From Candidatus Poseidoniaceae archaeon (GTDB lineage: Archaea > Thermoplasmatota > Poseidoniia > Poseidoniales > Poseidoniaceae), in assembly GCA_030747695.1 (NCBI GenBank), contig JASLKG010000009.1, positions 111,858 to 175,857 on the forward strand: 64,000 nt of DNA, given 5' to 3'. The translations under genes were made by a program, and so were the position numbers. The notes beneath the pieces were generated by a model. That model was not told the DNA's origin. It ran no database searches and saw nothing but the letters and a program-made list of their open reading frames with translations. Below, one piece after another: positions 19,880 through 30,061 of the stretch (its first letter is position 1; the number at the start of each line of letters is the position of its first letter).

Positions 19880-20991
19880 TGATTATACAAATTGTTGCAT
19901 TCTTATTGGTATTGGGGAGCATAGTATATTTTTTGCGAAAAAACCCCCGTGAAACATTAGCATTAATTTTGACAATAGTATTTTTATTACCCTACGCTTA
20001 TTATCTCGCAGGGAGTCAAGTATACGGTATAGTTGCTCATACCAATACTGATTGTTGGGGAAATTTCGATCAAAATATCCCAACACAATTCGCACCTCTT
20101 CGTAACGAAGTCCCACTTAATTCGACAGAAAATAGTGAAAACATATCGTCCGAAATAATGACCGGACTTTCAGAATATTGGTGGTCAAATTATTCCAATG
20201 CCACAATAGATGTGCCTGAAGAAGATTTAGAATTATCAGCATGGTATTTACAGCAAAATGTCTCTGCACCGTGGGTGATTTTTGTACACGGAATACGAGG
20301 ATGCAAATCTTCAGGCTCAATGTTATTGCCTTCTGGAATGTTAAGTGATGCAGGATTTAATGTCATAGTTTTTGATTTGCGTGATCACGGAGAATCTTCA
20401 ATTGAAGATGACAGAGTTTCAGCAGGACAAAAAGAATGGAGAGACGTAGTTGCTGTGTTTGATTGGCTAATTGAAACACAAGGAGCGGATCAAGACCGTA
20501 TTGGGTTGTATGGGACCTCAATGGGTTCAGGTACTGCTGCAATCACGTTTTCTTTAGATACCCGTTTCAAATCTGTGTGGCTTGATTCAGGGTATTCAGA
20601 CATGGGTAAAATTATCCAAGAAGAACTTGAATTTCAAGGCCTTCCTACATGGCTTGCAGGGGCAGGTATTTTTGCTGGAAAGATAGAAACCGGAGAGGAT
20701 TTAGTAGCTCACTCACCGTTAGATGCAGCAAAAAACATTGGAGATCGTCATATGTATATCTCTCATGGAAATCAGGATAAACGTGTACAAGTCCACCATG
20801 GGCAAGAAATGTGCAATGAAGCATTAGAGTATGGTAATCCAGGGCATGTTGAATGTTGGTTCGAAGACTCAGTCTTGTCATATGATGTTGGCAAGGGATT
20901 TGAAAACGATGAACATGCAACTCTAATGCTAAGTCATACTAATGAATATGAACAAAGACTTGTTGACTTTTTCAACACATCATTAACTTAA
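19876..20991 (+). CDS. Membrane-anchored alpha/beta hydrolase
   Basis: N-terminal TMs, FVHGIRGCKSSGSMLLPSGMLSDAGFNVIVFDLRDHGESS, GLYGTSMGSGTAA nucleophile elbow. Confidence 0.75.
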   Translation: MMIIQIVAFLLVLGSIVYFLRKNPRETLALILTIVFLLPYAYYLAGSQVYGIVAHTNTDCWGNFDQNIPTQFAPLRNEVPLNSTENSENISSEIMTGLSEYWWSNYSNATIDVPEEDLELSAWYLQQNVSAPWVIFVHGIRGCKSSGSMLLPSGMLSDAGFNVIVFDLRDHGESSIEDDRVSAGQKEWRDVVAVFDWLIETQGADQDRIGLYGTSMGSGTAAITFSLDTRFKSVWLDSGYSDMGKIIQEELEFQGLPTWLAGAGIFAGKIETGEDLVAHSPLDAAKNIGDRHMYISHGNQDKRVQVHHGQEMCNEALEYGNPGHVECWFEDSVLSYDVGKGFENDEHATLMLSHTNEYEQRLVDFFNTSLT

Positions 20992-21028
20992 GCGAGGGAT
21001 TGAAACACTTGAATCCTGAGGCATCGCC

Positions 21029-22195
21029 ATGTCAGAGGGTAAATTGACGATGGTTGGCGAGGCGGATAAACGCCCTGCACGAATCCATCATTTAGTCAAA
21101 GCTCCTGCAAATACTCCATGGGCTTTAGAAAGAAAAAACTCTTGGGACGCAAAAGATCCGGCAACTGTTTATTACACACCTGAAACACTAGCTGACGGCA
21201 CACCTACTACGGCATTGACTGTAATATTGAGAACAAAAGGCTGCCATTGGTGGTGGTCTAGCGGATGTACCTTTTGTGGTTATTTTAATGATACTAGGGA
21301 CGATGTAACAAGTGAAGACTTACATTCACAATGGGAAAAATCACTTGGAAAGTTTGAAGACTTTGACAAAATGGGAATGATAAAAGTTTACACATCTGGT
21401 AGTTTATTTGAAGATAGAGAAATACCAGTTGATTTCCAAGAGAGAGTATTGAAAGATTGCTATGAATTTGGTAAAGAACTAGTTGTTGAGAGTCGTACTG
21501 AACAAATGACAGAAGAAAAGCTAGAATGGGCAACCACAATCAATCCTAATTTTTCGGTAGCAATAGGCCTCGAGGCATATGATGATGAAGTGTTAAGGTT
21601 CCACGTCAATAAAGGATTTAGCATTAAGAGTTGGGATAAAGCAGTTGAAAATTTGCGTAAATTCAACCTTCGAGTGAAGACATATCTAATGTTTAAGCCA
21701 CCATTCATGAGCGAAGGAGATGCACTAGTTCATGGTGCAAAATGGATACGTGATGTTGCATCTCGATCCGATGAAATAAGCGTAAATCCAATGAATATAC
21801 AAAGAGGCACAGTAATAGATAGATTATTCCGCGCAAATGAGTATCGCCCACCATGGCTTTGGTCATTAATACAATTAATTCGAGATGTACACGATGAGAT
21901 TCATCCTTCGAATTCAGGAAATGGTGCCAAAGATCAAATTTGTCGTTTAATTATCCATCCTACTGCAGGAGGAAAAGTGAGAGGAAGTCATAATTGTGGT
22001 AAGTGTGATTCAGAGGTAGTTGCTGCCATTGAAAGATACTCAGTAAGTGGATTAATAGAAGAGTTAGATGACTTAACTTGCTTCTGTGAAGAAATTTGGC
22101 GAAGCGAGGTAGAATTAGATTCTAATTATCCAATACCTCTTGGCGTAGGGAGAAATCGTCGAGGAAATATTATTGAAAATTTACGTTCACCTTGA
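21029..22195 (+). CDS. Archaeosine biosynthesis radical SAM protein RaSEA-like
   Basis: RTKGCHWWWSSGCTFCGYFNDTRD with radical SAM Cys pattern; overall resembles the TIGR01210/RaSEA family. Confidence 0.8.
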   Translation: MSEGKLTMVGEADKRPARIHHLVKAPANTPWALERKNSWDAKDPATVYYTPETLADGTPTTALTVILRTKGCHWWWSSGCTFCGYFNDTRDDVTSEDLHSQWEKSLGKFEDFDKMGMIKVYTSGSLFEDREIPVDFQERVLKDCYEFGKELVVESRTEQMTEEKLEWATTINPNFSVAIGLEAYDDEVLRFHVNKGFSIKSWDKAVENLRKFNLRVKTYLMFKPPFMSEGDALVHGAKWIRDVASRSDEISVNPMNIQRGTVIDRLFRANEYRPPWLWSLIQLIRDVHDEIHPSNSGNGAKDQICRLIIHPTAGGKVRGSHNCGKCDSEVVAAIERYSVSGLIEELDDLTCFCEEIWRSEVELDSNYPIPLGVGRNRRGNIIENLRSP

Positions 22196-22241
22196 GAATA
22201 AAGGTGGTCAATCTTTATGGCCGTGCAATAGGTGGCCAAAG

Positions 22242-22258
22242 TGACCCCTACGGGGTCA
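22242..22258 (+). other. Hairpin TGACCCC-TAC-GGGGTCA followed by AGGTGAG and ATG 22269
   Basis: Perfect 7-bp inverted repeat, 3-nt loop. Confidence 0.8.
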
Positions 22259-22268
22259 AGGTGAGAGC

Positions 22269-22541
22269 ATGTCCAATAATTCAATACTGCCAGATGTATC
22301 GCAAGGGGTCGCAGAACCCTCTTCTTCACGAGTAATCCTTGTAATTATGAGCGTAGGATTGCTCGGCTTATTAGGAATGTTTAGCAATATCTTCGGCTGG
22401 GATTCAATTCCTGTAATTTCTGAGATTATCCCTCTAATGGATAATTTAGGGGGAAGCGGAATTTGGTACTATTTGATTGGCATACTCGTGGGATTGAGCC
22501 TTATAGTCGCTAATTTAATCGGAGGAGTCCTTTCGGACTGA
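22269..22541 (+). CDS. Small two-TM membrane protein
   Basis: 90 aa, two hydrophobic segments; preceded by a hairpin and GGTGAG. Confidence 0.6.
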   Translation: MSNNSILPDVSQGVAEPSSSRVILVIMSVGLLGLLGMFSNIFGWDSIPVISEIIPLMDNLGGSGIWYYLIGILVGLSLIVANLIGGVLSD

Positions 22542-22548
22542 AGGAGGT
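22541..22548 (+). promoter_or_regulatory. Strong Shine-Dalgarno sequence AAGGAGGT before ATG 22556
   Basis: aaggaggt read directly, 7 nt before atg. Confidence 0.8.
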
Positions 22549-22555
22549 ATGATGT

Positions 22556-24700
22556 ATGTCAGAATTATTTACAACCGTAGTTTTACTCTTGGTATTTTTA
22601 GCATCATTTACTCATTATACCCAAGCAGGACTTGGAGGGATGAGTGCCGCATTAAGACAATTCGGAATGTTCCTCCTTGAGAAGGCGGCAGGACCAGCTA
22701 CCGACATGTTTCAAAATAGGAAAGGCGATGGTGCTAGAACTTGGATGCAAACAGGAGTATTTTGGTTGACACTTGCTGCAGTAGGTGGTTTCCTTGGTGC
22801 TTGGCACAATTATGATCCAACCGCTCTTGACTCTCTAAGTAACATAGGATGGGGCTGGGATGATGGTAGTGCAATGGACCATTTCACTTATGTTTCAATG
22901 AGCACAGCATTATTCTCGATACTATTGGGAGGTGCATTTGTTGCACATTCTCGTACAACTAACAGTGCACTTGCTAGTGAAGCATCAGCATCAATGATGG
23001 CAATGGCATGGACAGGTCAGACGCTTTTCGGCCTATTGCTCCCATTGTTAGGAGATTGGTTTGATTTTGAAGTTGGCGCTTTAGAAATGGCATTGTACGG
23101 TTTAGTATCTGCAGCCTTGGTTGCAGGATTATTAGTTAACAGCATGATTACATTAGGTAATCGTGGTAATGCACCGATTTCAGTATCGTCGTGGTTCCTA
23201 ATATTGTCACTTGCAATATTGTTATTCAGTAGAGTTGCAGAGGCATTTGGAGAAATGCTAGGTTGTACTACTACCGTTTGGATTGCAGATATTATGGGTT
23301 CTAGTTGGGTGACCTTGGGCCTGATTTTCGCGGTGGGGTATCACGTAATTCCTCATGTCACAGGACAGCCTATATGGTCTGGGAGTTTGACTAAAGCATC
23401 CATGTTTTTGCTATATCTATCCGTACCTCCCTTTTTCTTAACAGAGGCAAACCATGCAGATAATCTCACACTGTCATTAGGTGCGATAATGGTAACTATG
23501 GGAATGTTACCAGTGCTTGCAGGCTCATTCAATTTGACAGCAACAATGAGAGGAAACGCAGGAGCAATGGTCTCTAGTCCAGGAGCGACTGCTGCAGCAG
23601 CAGGAGCATTTTTACTACCATTATTTGCCGTAATTGCCTTTTTCACAGGACTGAATGTAATGGTTGGCGATGGTAGTATGGCAGATATTGCCGATACAGT
23701 AAACCATTATTTCTTGTATTTGGTAGGAGGGTTATTTTCGATGGCCGCTCTTTATCATTCATATCCATTAGTAACTAAAAGAAGTCTTGAAGGAGCAGCA
23801 GACCTTTCAGTATACATCGTAGTTATTGGAGGAGTTGTTAGTTTTGCATCAGCAATAATGGGAGATTGGAGCATGAATGCACTTGTCGAAGCAGAGGTTG
23901 AAGATCCAACATCAGGAGTGAGTGGGTTTACTTTGACATCAGCATTTGCATTCTATGGTATTACTATTGGTTTCCTTATGGCAGCTAGCAACACAGTGAA
24001 GACATTACTCCAAGGAACCGCTCAGGATAGTGACAGCATGTCGTATAGTGATGTGTCAGCATATACTTTGGTTGAAGGAACAACTTCTGTACGTGATTTA
24101 CTTGGCCGGGGCGTTGGTTTAGACACGGTTTTAGTTATTGGAGAATCAGAAGAAGAAGGCGCATCAGGTACAACAATAATCGAAGTATCAGCAGATTTAC
24201 ATAATGACGAAGTCGATGAATTCCCTTCAAACTTTGATGAAGATTTAGTTGAACTAACACATTGGCTATGTGGACGAGGAACAACAACAGCGCAATTTTT
24301 CAATTGGGCAGATGTTGATAAATCTGGAGAGATAGATATGTTCGAATTCGCAAATGCATTGAGAGTTGCAGATATTGCAGACTTACCTCCTTGGGATATT
24401 AGTAAATTGGTTGAAGTTATGGACATAAATGGAGACGGCCGTCTAAATTTGCCAGAACTCGATATTGCTTTACTAAACATTCGTAATACATTGGGAATCG
24501 AATTTATTCCATACGAAGAAGAAGCAGAAGAATCAGAAGAAGCAGAAGAATCTGAAAACGATGAAGTAGATGCTCTGATGAAGCCTTCAAAATCCGAATT
24601 ATCTAAAATGAAGAAAGCAGAACTTGTTGAAGTTGCAAAATCTTTGGGACTTGAAACAAAAGGAACGAAGGCGGATCTTCTTGAGAGAATTCAGGCGTGA
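22556..24700 (+). CDS. Multi-TM protein resembling heme-copper oxidase subunit I (cbb3-like, degenerate) fused to two EF-hands and a C-terminal SAP-like motif
   Basis: About 12 TM segments; GYHVIPHVTGQPIWSGSL resembles CcoN YYflPkatgrPvyS; ADVDKSGEIDMFEF and MDINGDGRLNLPEL EF-hands; ELSKMKKAELVEVAKSLGLETKGTKADLLERI SAP-like. Confidence 0.55.
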   Translation: MSELFTTVVLLLVFLASFTHYTQAGLGGMSAALRQFGMFLLEKAAGPATDMFQNRKGDGARTWMQTGVFWLTLAAVGGFLGAWHNYDPTALDSLSNIGWGWDDGSAMDHFTYVSMSTALFSILLGGAFVAHSRTTNSALASEASASMMAMAWTGQTLFGLLLPLLGDWFDFEVGALEMALYGLVSAALVAGLLVNSMITLGNRGNAPISVSSWFLILSLAILLFSRVAEAFGEMLGCTTTVWIADIMGSSWVTLGLIFAVGYHVIPHVTGQPIWSGSLTKASMFLLYLSVPPFFLTEANHADNLTLSLGAIMVTMGMLPVLAGSFNLTATMRGNAGAMVSSPGATAAAAGAFLLPLFAVIAFFTGLNVMVGDGSMADIADTVNHYFLYLVGGLFSMAALYHSYPLVTKRSLEGAADLSVYIVVIGGVVSFASAIMGDWSMNALVEAEVEDPTSGVSGFTLTSAFAFYGITIGFLMAASNTVKTLLQGTAQDSDSMSYSDVSAYTLVEGTTSVRDLLGRGVGLDTVLVIGESEEEGASGTTIIEVSADLHNDEVDEFPSNFDEDLVELTHWLCGRGTTTAQFFNWADVDKSGEIDMFEFANALRVADIADLPPWDISKLVEVMDINGDGRLNLPELDIALLNIRNTLGIEFIPYEEEAEESEEAEESENDEVDALMKPSKSELSKMKKAELVEVAKSLGLETKGTKADLLERIQA

Positions 24701-24705
24701 TGGTA

Positions 24706-25980
24706 ATGCGCATAGGTCTTGTTGGCAAGCCCAACGTGGGCAAGTCAACATTTTTTAGTGCAGCAACATTAGCGAAAGTAGATATTGCAAACTATCCCTT
24801 TTGTACAATAGATCCTAATGTTGGTGTTGCATTTATTGCAGCACCACAAGAATGTCCATGTAAAACACTTAGAGAGCGTCTTGAATCAGAAGGGCGCCTT
24901 GAACCAATATTGTCCACAGACACAAGAAAGGGTAGTATTTGTGAACCACGCACAGGATCTTGTATTGGACATGTTAGATTGGTCCCTACATTCCTTGTTG
25001 ATGTTGCAGGTTTAGTTCCAGGAGCATCAGAAGGTAAAGGAAGAGGAAATGCCTTTCTTGCAGATTTAGCTAATTGTGATGCTCTGATTCAAGTTGTAGA
25101 TGCAGCAGGTTTAACTGATATTGAAGGTAATCCAATAGCAGCATCAGAGGACATCGAATCCTCTTTAGGGGAAGAGATTACCTTCTTGACCAAAGAATTA
25201 GATTCTTGGATTTATGGAATACTTAATGAGGGCTGGTCAAGAGGTTCTCGTCGAGTACAAGCAGAAGGAGAAAAAGGATTGAGTACATTCCTTCATGAGA
25301 GATTTACAGGGTTAGGTGCAAATTTATCTCATGTTTTGCAAGCAATCGATGGATTTAGAAATCAATGGGGAGATATTGACACACCTTGGATGTGGGAAGA
25401 AGGAAAAGTAAGATCCCTTGCTTTTTACCTTAGACAACAATTGTTCCCAATTCATATTGCAGCAAATAAGGCAGATTCTGCTAAGGGCGAGCCATGGAAT
25501 AAAATCACATCTAATGGTATAATTCAACCTACAATGGCCGATATGGAATTGGCATTACGTAGAGCAGATTCAGGTGGAATGATTTCTTATTCACCTGGAA
25601 ATCATACCTTTACTATTGCCGATGAATCTAAATTGAATCCAGCACAAATCAATGCCTTATCTACAATGAAAGAAAAGTTAGCAGAATCGAAAGGAACTGG
25701 TGTGGCGAAATTACTTTCTAGAGTGTTATTTGATGCACTAGACCATGTAGTAGTGTTTCCAGTTGCAGATGAGAATGCATGGAAGGATGGAGATGGAAGG
25801 ATACTTCCAGACGCATTTGTTGTTCCAAATGGAATTGAAGCAAAGGCATTAGCATACAAGGTACATAGTGATCTAGGAGATGGCTTCATCAAAGCTGTAG
25901 ACGGAAGAACTCGTAGAATTGTTGGATCTGAACATGAATGTGGAGATAATGACGTAATCAAAATCCATGCAAAATCTTAG
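24706..25980 (+). CDS. ychF: YchF/Obg-like GTP-binding protein (TGS domain)
   Basis: MRIGLVGKPNVGKSTFFSAATLAKVDIANYPFCTIDPNVG; C-terminal DLGDGFIKAVDGRTRRIVGSEHECGDNDVIKI (TGS). Confidence 0.92.
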   Translation: MRIGLVGKPNVGKSTFFSAATLAKVDIANYPFCTIDPNVGVAFIAAPQECPCKTLRERLESEGRLEPILSTDTRKGSICEPRTGSCIGHVRLVPTFLVDVAGLVPGASEGKGRGNAFLADLANCDALIQVVDAAGLTDIEGNPIAASEDIESSLGEEITFLTKELDSWIYGILNEGWSRGSRRVQAEGEKGLSTFLHERFTGLGANLSHVLQAIDGFRNQWGDIDTPWMWEEGKVRSLAFYLRQQLFPIHIAANKADSAKGEPWNKITSNGIIQPTMADMELALRRADSGGMISYSPGNHTFTIADESKLNPAQINALSTMKEKLAESKGTGVAKLLSRVLFDALDHVVVFPVADENAWKDGDGRILPDAFVVPNGIEAKALAYKVHSDLGDGFIKAVDGRTRRIVGSEHECGDNDVIKIHAKS

Positions 25981-27636
25981 TTAATCATCATAATCTTCTC
26001 TAATTGCTTCAACATCAATTATTGGAATAAATACATTAGATTGATTTGTTGAAGCAGTGGTATTTATTGGAGGTAAGTCTCCATTAGCAACATATAGACT
26101 TGGCCCGTAATCTAACATAAACATCATTCCAAGTTTATCTCTAGAATCAGCAGGAGTAGGAGTTTCCTTTGTCGCACATTCTCCAGTGCAACCATCTGCT
26201 ATAGCGATAAACACTCTCCCCTCTCGGTCTATATGTAAATCATTGAAATCTAGTAGATTACGATTAGATCCTCCTTGATCGCTTCTACAATCGCCACTGT
26301 TCAAGCATATTGCACCTACTTGAACAGGATCTGTCGTAAGCCTTCTAGTATGGAAAACAGGTTCATCATCGAGTGCGTTTAAACTGAATGTGACATAGAG
26401 ATGGTAATGAACTCCATTCGGTGCGTAGTGCCCATTGCCATTCCAAGGGTTACCATCGAGATCACTTTCTCCTAGTATTGAGGCGTTTTCGCTGCCAAGA
26501 TAGGTAACAGCAAACCTCCCAGGGTCTCCAGCATCAGTTTGTGGGAATGCAGTCGAAATTACTTCAACAGGACTTACCCTGATACTTTCTTGAGTCCAAG
26601 ACTCTCCCGAATCAGTACTTTTTGCTAAGTATATCCCTTCATCAGCTCCAGTCCAAACATGATATGCATTCGATTCAGAATCAGTTGAAACTTCGGAATT
26701 CTTACGAGGGTAAGGCGTTCCTACATCTTCTCCCATTGTCCTTTCAAACCATGAGAATCCGTTATCATCTGAGACAATTACAGTAGGAGTCTCAACACGT
26801 GGGGTGACGTAGACGGTTCCATCAGGTGCGGTTGAAATCGCTCCATGCAATCCTCCATTCGTTGTAGCAAGACCTATGATTTGACCACCTAACTCGAAAG
26901 TAGCACCCCCATCGATGCTAGTATAACAGAAAATACCTGCTAATTTATTGTAGCAATAATAAACTGCTGTTTCATATGCATTTTGACTAAGTTGTCCAAT
27001 AAGTCCATATCCACTATTTGTCCAAGGCCCTGTGGCTAATTTTATGTGATCATTAATTGGAGTTGTACCAGAATCATGCGGGTTTCCGAACCAAGTTTGC
27101 CCATCATTGTCACTCCAGCAAATCCATGATGTTTCAAGCCCCATCATTTGTACATTGAAAATGCGATCTGTAACAGGATCAACCCATCCATAAGGATCAC
27201 TAGTAGTAGGAGCGCATTGAACAGGATCCTGTACTTCTTCCCAAGAAACCCCGTAATCACAAGATCTCATAACTTTCTCGAAAGCAATGAAAAATATGCA
27301 TCCACTTGAGGTAATACCAATACTCGGTTCTGCAGCATCTTCACCTACGCTGCTTGAATTAAATTTCATATCGAGAGGAGGTATGTCGATACTCATTCCG
27401 GATGAATTTGTAACGAAGATTCCAGTATCTACCACTAATACTTCTGAAACTTCTTCTTCTAAGGTTTCTTTTGTCGAAAGAATTGCATAGAGTATTGTTG
27501 AGGATAATAGTAGTAATACCAATGCTATTGCTAATGCTTGAATTCTAGATAATGGCCCAATATTGGTGGGTGTAGCGAGTAACGTTTCTTCCGCACTATC
27601 AACTAATTCAGCCTCCAAAATCTCTTCATCAGACAC
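25981..27636 (-). CDS. Membrane-anchored sialidase/BNR-like propeller protein
   Basis: N-terminal TM; S-x-D-x-G-x-x-W Asp-box-like repeats (SCDYGVSWEE, SDNDGQTWFG, SDDNGFSWFE, STDSGESWTQ). GTG at 27636 with AGGTGA preferred over TTG 27669. Confidence 0.7.
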   Translation of the reverse strand: MSDEEILEAELVDSAEETLLATPTNIGPLSRIQALAIALVLLLLSSTILYAILSTKETLEEEVSEVLVVDTGIFVTNSSGMSIDIPPLDMKFNSSSVGEDAAEPSIGITSSGCIFFIAFEKVMRSCDYGVSWEEVQDPVQCAPTTSDPYGWVDPVTDRIFNVQMMGLETSWICWSDNDGQTWFGNPHDSGTTPINDHIKLATGPWTNSGYGLIGQLSQNAYETAVYYCYNKLAGIFCYTSIDGGATFELGGQIIGLATTNGGLHGAISTAPDGTVYVTPRVETPTVIVSDDNGFSWFERTMGEDVGTPYPRKNSEVSTDSESNAYHVWTGADEGIYLAKSTDSGESWTQESIRVSPVEVISTAFPQTDAGDPGRFAVTYLGSENASILGESDLDGNPWNGNGHYAPNGVHYHLYVTFSLNALDDEPVFHTRRLTTDPVQVGAICLNSGDCRSDQGGSNRNLLDFNDLHIDREGRVFIAIADGCTGECATKETPTPADSRDKLGMMFMLDYGPSLYVANGDLPPINTTASTNQSNVFIPIIDVEAIREDYDD

Positions 27637-27665
27637 TTTGTTCACCTGATATAATTTATTTAGAA

Positions 27666-28082
27666 TCAATGACCCTCTGGTCGTTCATAATCAGGAGTCA
27701 ATCTTGCCATTGTTGCTTGATAGTTTGAAGAAAATACAAAAATGTACAGCGGTGTTCCTAAAGTTCCTAAGATTAGAATAGCTAAGGTAAACCAGTTCCA
27801 AGGGCTAACATCAGTCAAATATAGTATCCAAAAAGTCCAAAAAATCCCTAACCAAACTAGGGGCGCCCATCTTCTTGCAATTGCAGAAAATCTAGAGTTT
27901 GCAATCGATTTGCTATAGTATGAAGCAGCCTCATCCTTTGTAACCAATTCTTTGTCTAATCCACAACGAACACAAACTTGTGAAAGGGGGCCAATTCCGT
28001 GGATAAATTGCCCACGCGGATAGACGCTGTAGCAGTGTCGGCAGGTCGGCATGTAAGGTTCCACCAGCAGCCTACACTTCAA
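27666..28082 (-). CDS. Small zinc-ribbon/TM protein
   Basis: CRHCYSVYPRGQFIHGIGPLSQVCVRCG (CxxC...CxxC) followed by two TM segments. Confidence 0.55.
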   Translation of the reverse strand: MKCRLLVEPYMPTCRHCYSVYPRGQFIHGIGPLSQVCVRCGLDKELVTKDEAASYYSKSIANSRFSAIARRWAPLVWLGIFWTFWILYLTDVSPWNWFTLAILILGTLGTPLYIFVFSSNYQATMARLTPDYERPEGH

Positions 28083-30061
28083 GAATGCGCTACTCTTCGT
28101 AGAAATTCAGCAATGATTTTCAAACCAGATGGTGACCCAATAGATTCAGGATGAAATTGTATTCCGTATGAATTACCAGTATGAATTTCCATTGGTAATG
28201 TGCCAGTTTCATCCCATCCTGAAATTTCAACATCTCCCTTTCCAGAAAGTACCAGGGAATTGTATCTAGTCATCGTAGCTGAACCTTCTTTCATTAGGCC
28301 AGTTCCATCTGCGACAATTTCACACGGCACCCCATGAACTGGGCCCAAGGGGCTTTCTATAAGTTCCATGCCATGTCTTATTCCTATTGCTTGATGGCCA
28401 AGACAAATCCCTAGTATGGGCTGTGAAAGAGTAGTGGCATACATCGAAATTGGAGAAATTTCAGGCCGCCCAGGTCCGGGGCCAATAATTACAGCATCGT
28501 GTTTCAAATCAACAATCGGACCACGCCCGTCAATAACTTCAACACTGCATCCAAATTGCTTCAAAGCGTGAACTATATTGTAAGAAAAAGAATCTAAATT
28601 GTCTATGAATGCTACGTGTATACTGAAACGTGCCTCTGGCTTCCAATCATTCTGCTCAAGATATAGTGGGTAAATACCCAATTCACCTTTTGGCAACATT
28701 GTAGTCTCTGGAGTTAACCATCCACATGCACGTCTTAGGGCTGCAGCTTTCCATATAGACTCTGCAACTTCAGCTTCGGGTATACTCTCAATGGTAATTC
28801 CACCACCGGCCATTACAGTTCCTTTCCATTTATTGTCACACTTTCGAGCTTCCAATGTTCTGATCATTATGTTCCAAGTACCTTCTCCATTGTGTACATT
28901 TACCCAACCCATCGAACCAGTCCAAAATGATCTAGGTTTACCTTCTAATTCATCGATTGCAGCACAAACAACTGTTTTTGGACAACCAGTTATACTTCCT
29001 CCTGGAAATAAGGCTTGTATTGCATCCAAACCATCTTTATCGTTAGATAATTTACCAGTTACTTGACTCACTAAATGCTGTACATTTGCATATGCTTCAA
29101 CATCAAAACGAGATTGTTTTACAGTCCCATGTTCACAAACAAGACTCAATTCATTACGTTCAAGATCAACTAGCATTCGGTGCTCTGCACGTTCTTTCAA
29201 ATCGTGGACAAGATCTCTACGCAACAAACTTTCTTGGTCAGTATCTGATCCCCTTGGTCTTGTTCCCTTTATGGGAGCAGTCATTACTTCATCACCTTTA
29301 GTTTCTAATAGGATTTCAGGCGATGAAGATACAAGTGCTAGACCTAAATCCTCAGCTTGAATAAATCCACTGAAAGGAGCGGGATTTGAAATTGCCAATC
29401 TGTTGAAAATTATTGCAGGGTCTTCTCCAAGAGGGCCACTCCACGTACGGCCGAAATTCAATTGATATAATTCTCCTGATGTTATTGAATTCTTTACACG
29501 ACGAACAATTTCAGCATGCTCATTATCTGTATGTGAAGTTGTTTCTCCTTCAATTCTAAATGGCATAGGAGGTTCAGGAATAATTACATCGCATTCTTCC
29601 CATTCATCGATTTGCCATAAGACTGCAAGAATTTCCCCAGGATTAGGAGGATGTTGCAACGCCAGGGGTTGAGTCCATTGTACCAGATCGTATGCTAAAG
29701 CCCCTGCCCAAACCGAACTTCTTGGAGTATGATCTTTTAACATTCGAAATAATTCATCAATACCATTTGCATTGAGTAAATGACTAGTTTCCCATAGGCC
29801 ATCATTCTTATTCTGCAACACTGCTTCAATTGGTTTTTTTTGGGTGTATAGTTTGGTTTCTCCGTTTAGTGGAGAATGAGTTAATTGTTGTTCGATATGG
29901 GGCTGAGTTACAACCACCCGCATCTTCATTCCTTTAGCAAACATACTACGCCTAGATAGGTGACTTTCAGGACCTCCTGAAAGAAAAAGAATTCTGTCTT
30001 CATTCATTGTATCTAAGAGATGGTCAATCATTTCCATCCACTTCCTAGTGCCATGATACAA
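28079..30061 (-). CDS. pabB: Aminodeoxychorismate synthase, PabB-PabA fusion (chorismate-binding + class I GATase)
   Basis: TAPIKGTRPRG, LVDLERNELSLVCEHG, LFPGGSITGCPKT (PabB-type), then DNLDSFSYNIVHAL, GPGPGRPE, GICLGHQAIG, GIQFHPESIGSPSG (GATase). Start may be internal (30037 or 30031). Confidence 0.88.
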   Translation of the reverse strand: MYHGTRKWMEMIDHLLDTMNEDRILFLSGGPESHLSRRSMFAKGMKMRVVVTQPHIEQQLTHSPLNGETKLYTQKKPIEAVLQNKNDGLWETSHLLNANGIDELFRMLKDHTPRSSVWAGALAYDLVQWTQPLALQHPPNPGEILAVLWQIDEWEECDVIIPEPPMPFRIEGETTSHTDNEHAEIVRRVKNSITSGELYQLNFGRTWSGPLGEDPAIIFNRLAISNPAPFSGFIQAEDLGLALVSSSPEILLETKGDEVMTAPIKGTRPRGSDTDQESLLRRDLVHDLKERAEHRMLVDLERNELSLVCEHGTVKQSRFDVEAYANVQHLVSQVTGKLSNDKDGLDAIQALFPGGSITGCPKTVVCAAIDELEGKPRSFWTGSMGWVNVHNGEGTWNIMIRTLEARKCDNKWKGTVMAGGGITIESIPEAEVAESIWKAAALRRACGWLTPETTMLPKGELGIYPLYLEQNDWKPEARFSIHVAFIDNLDSFSYNIVHALKQFGCSVEVIDGRGPIVDLKHDAVIIGPGPGRPEISPISMYATTLSQPILGICLGHQAIGIRHGMELIESPLGPVHGVPCEIVADGTGLMKEGSATMTRYNSLVLSGKGDVEISGWDETGTLPMEIHTGNSYGIQFHPESIGSPSGLKIIAEFLRRVAHS

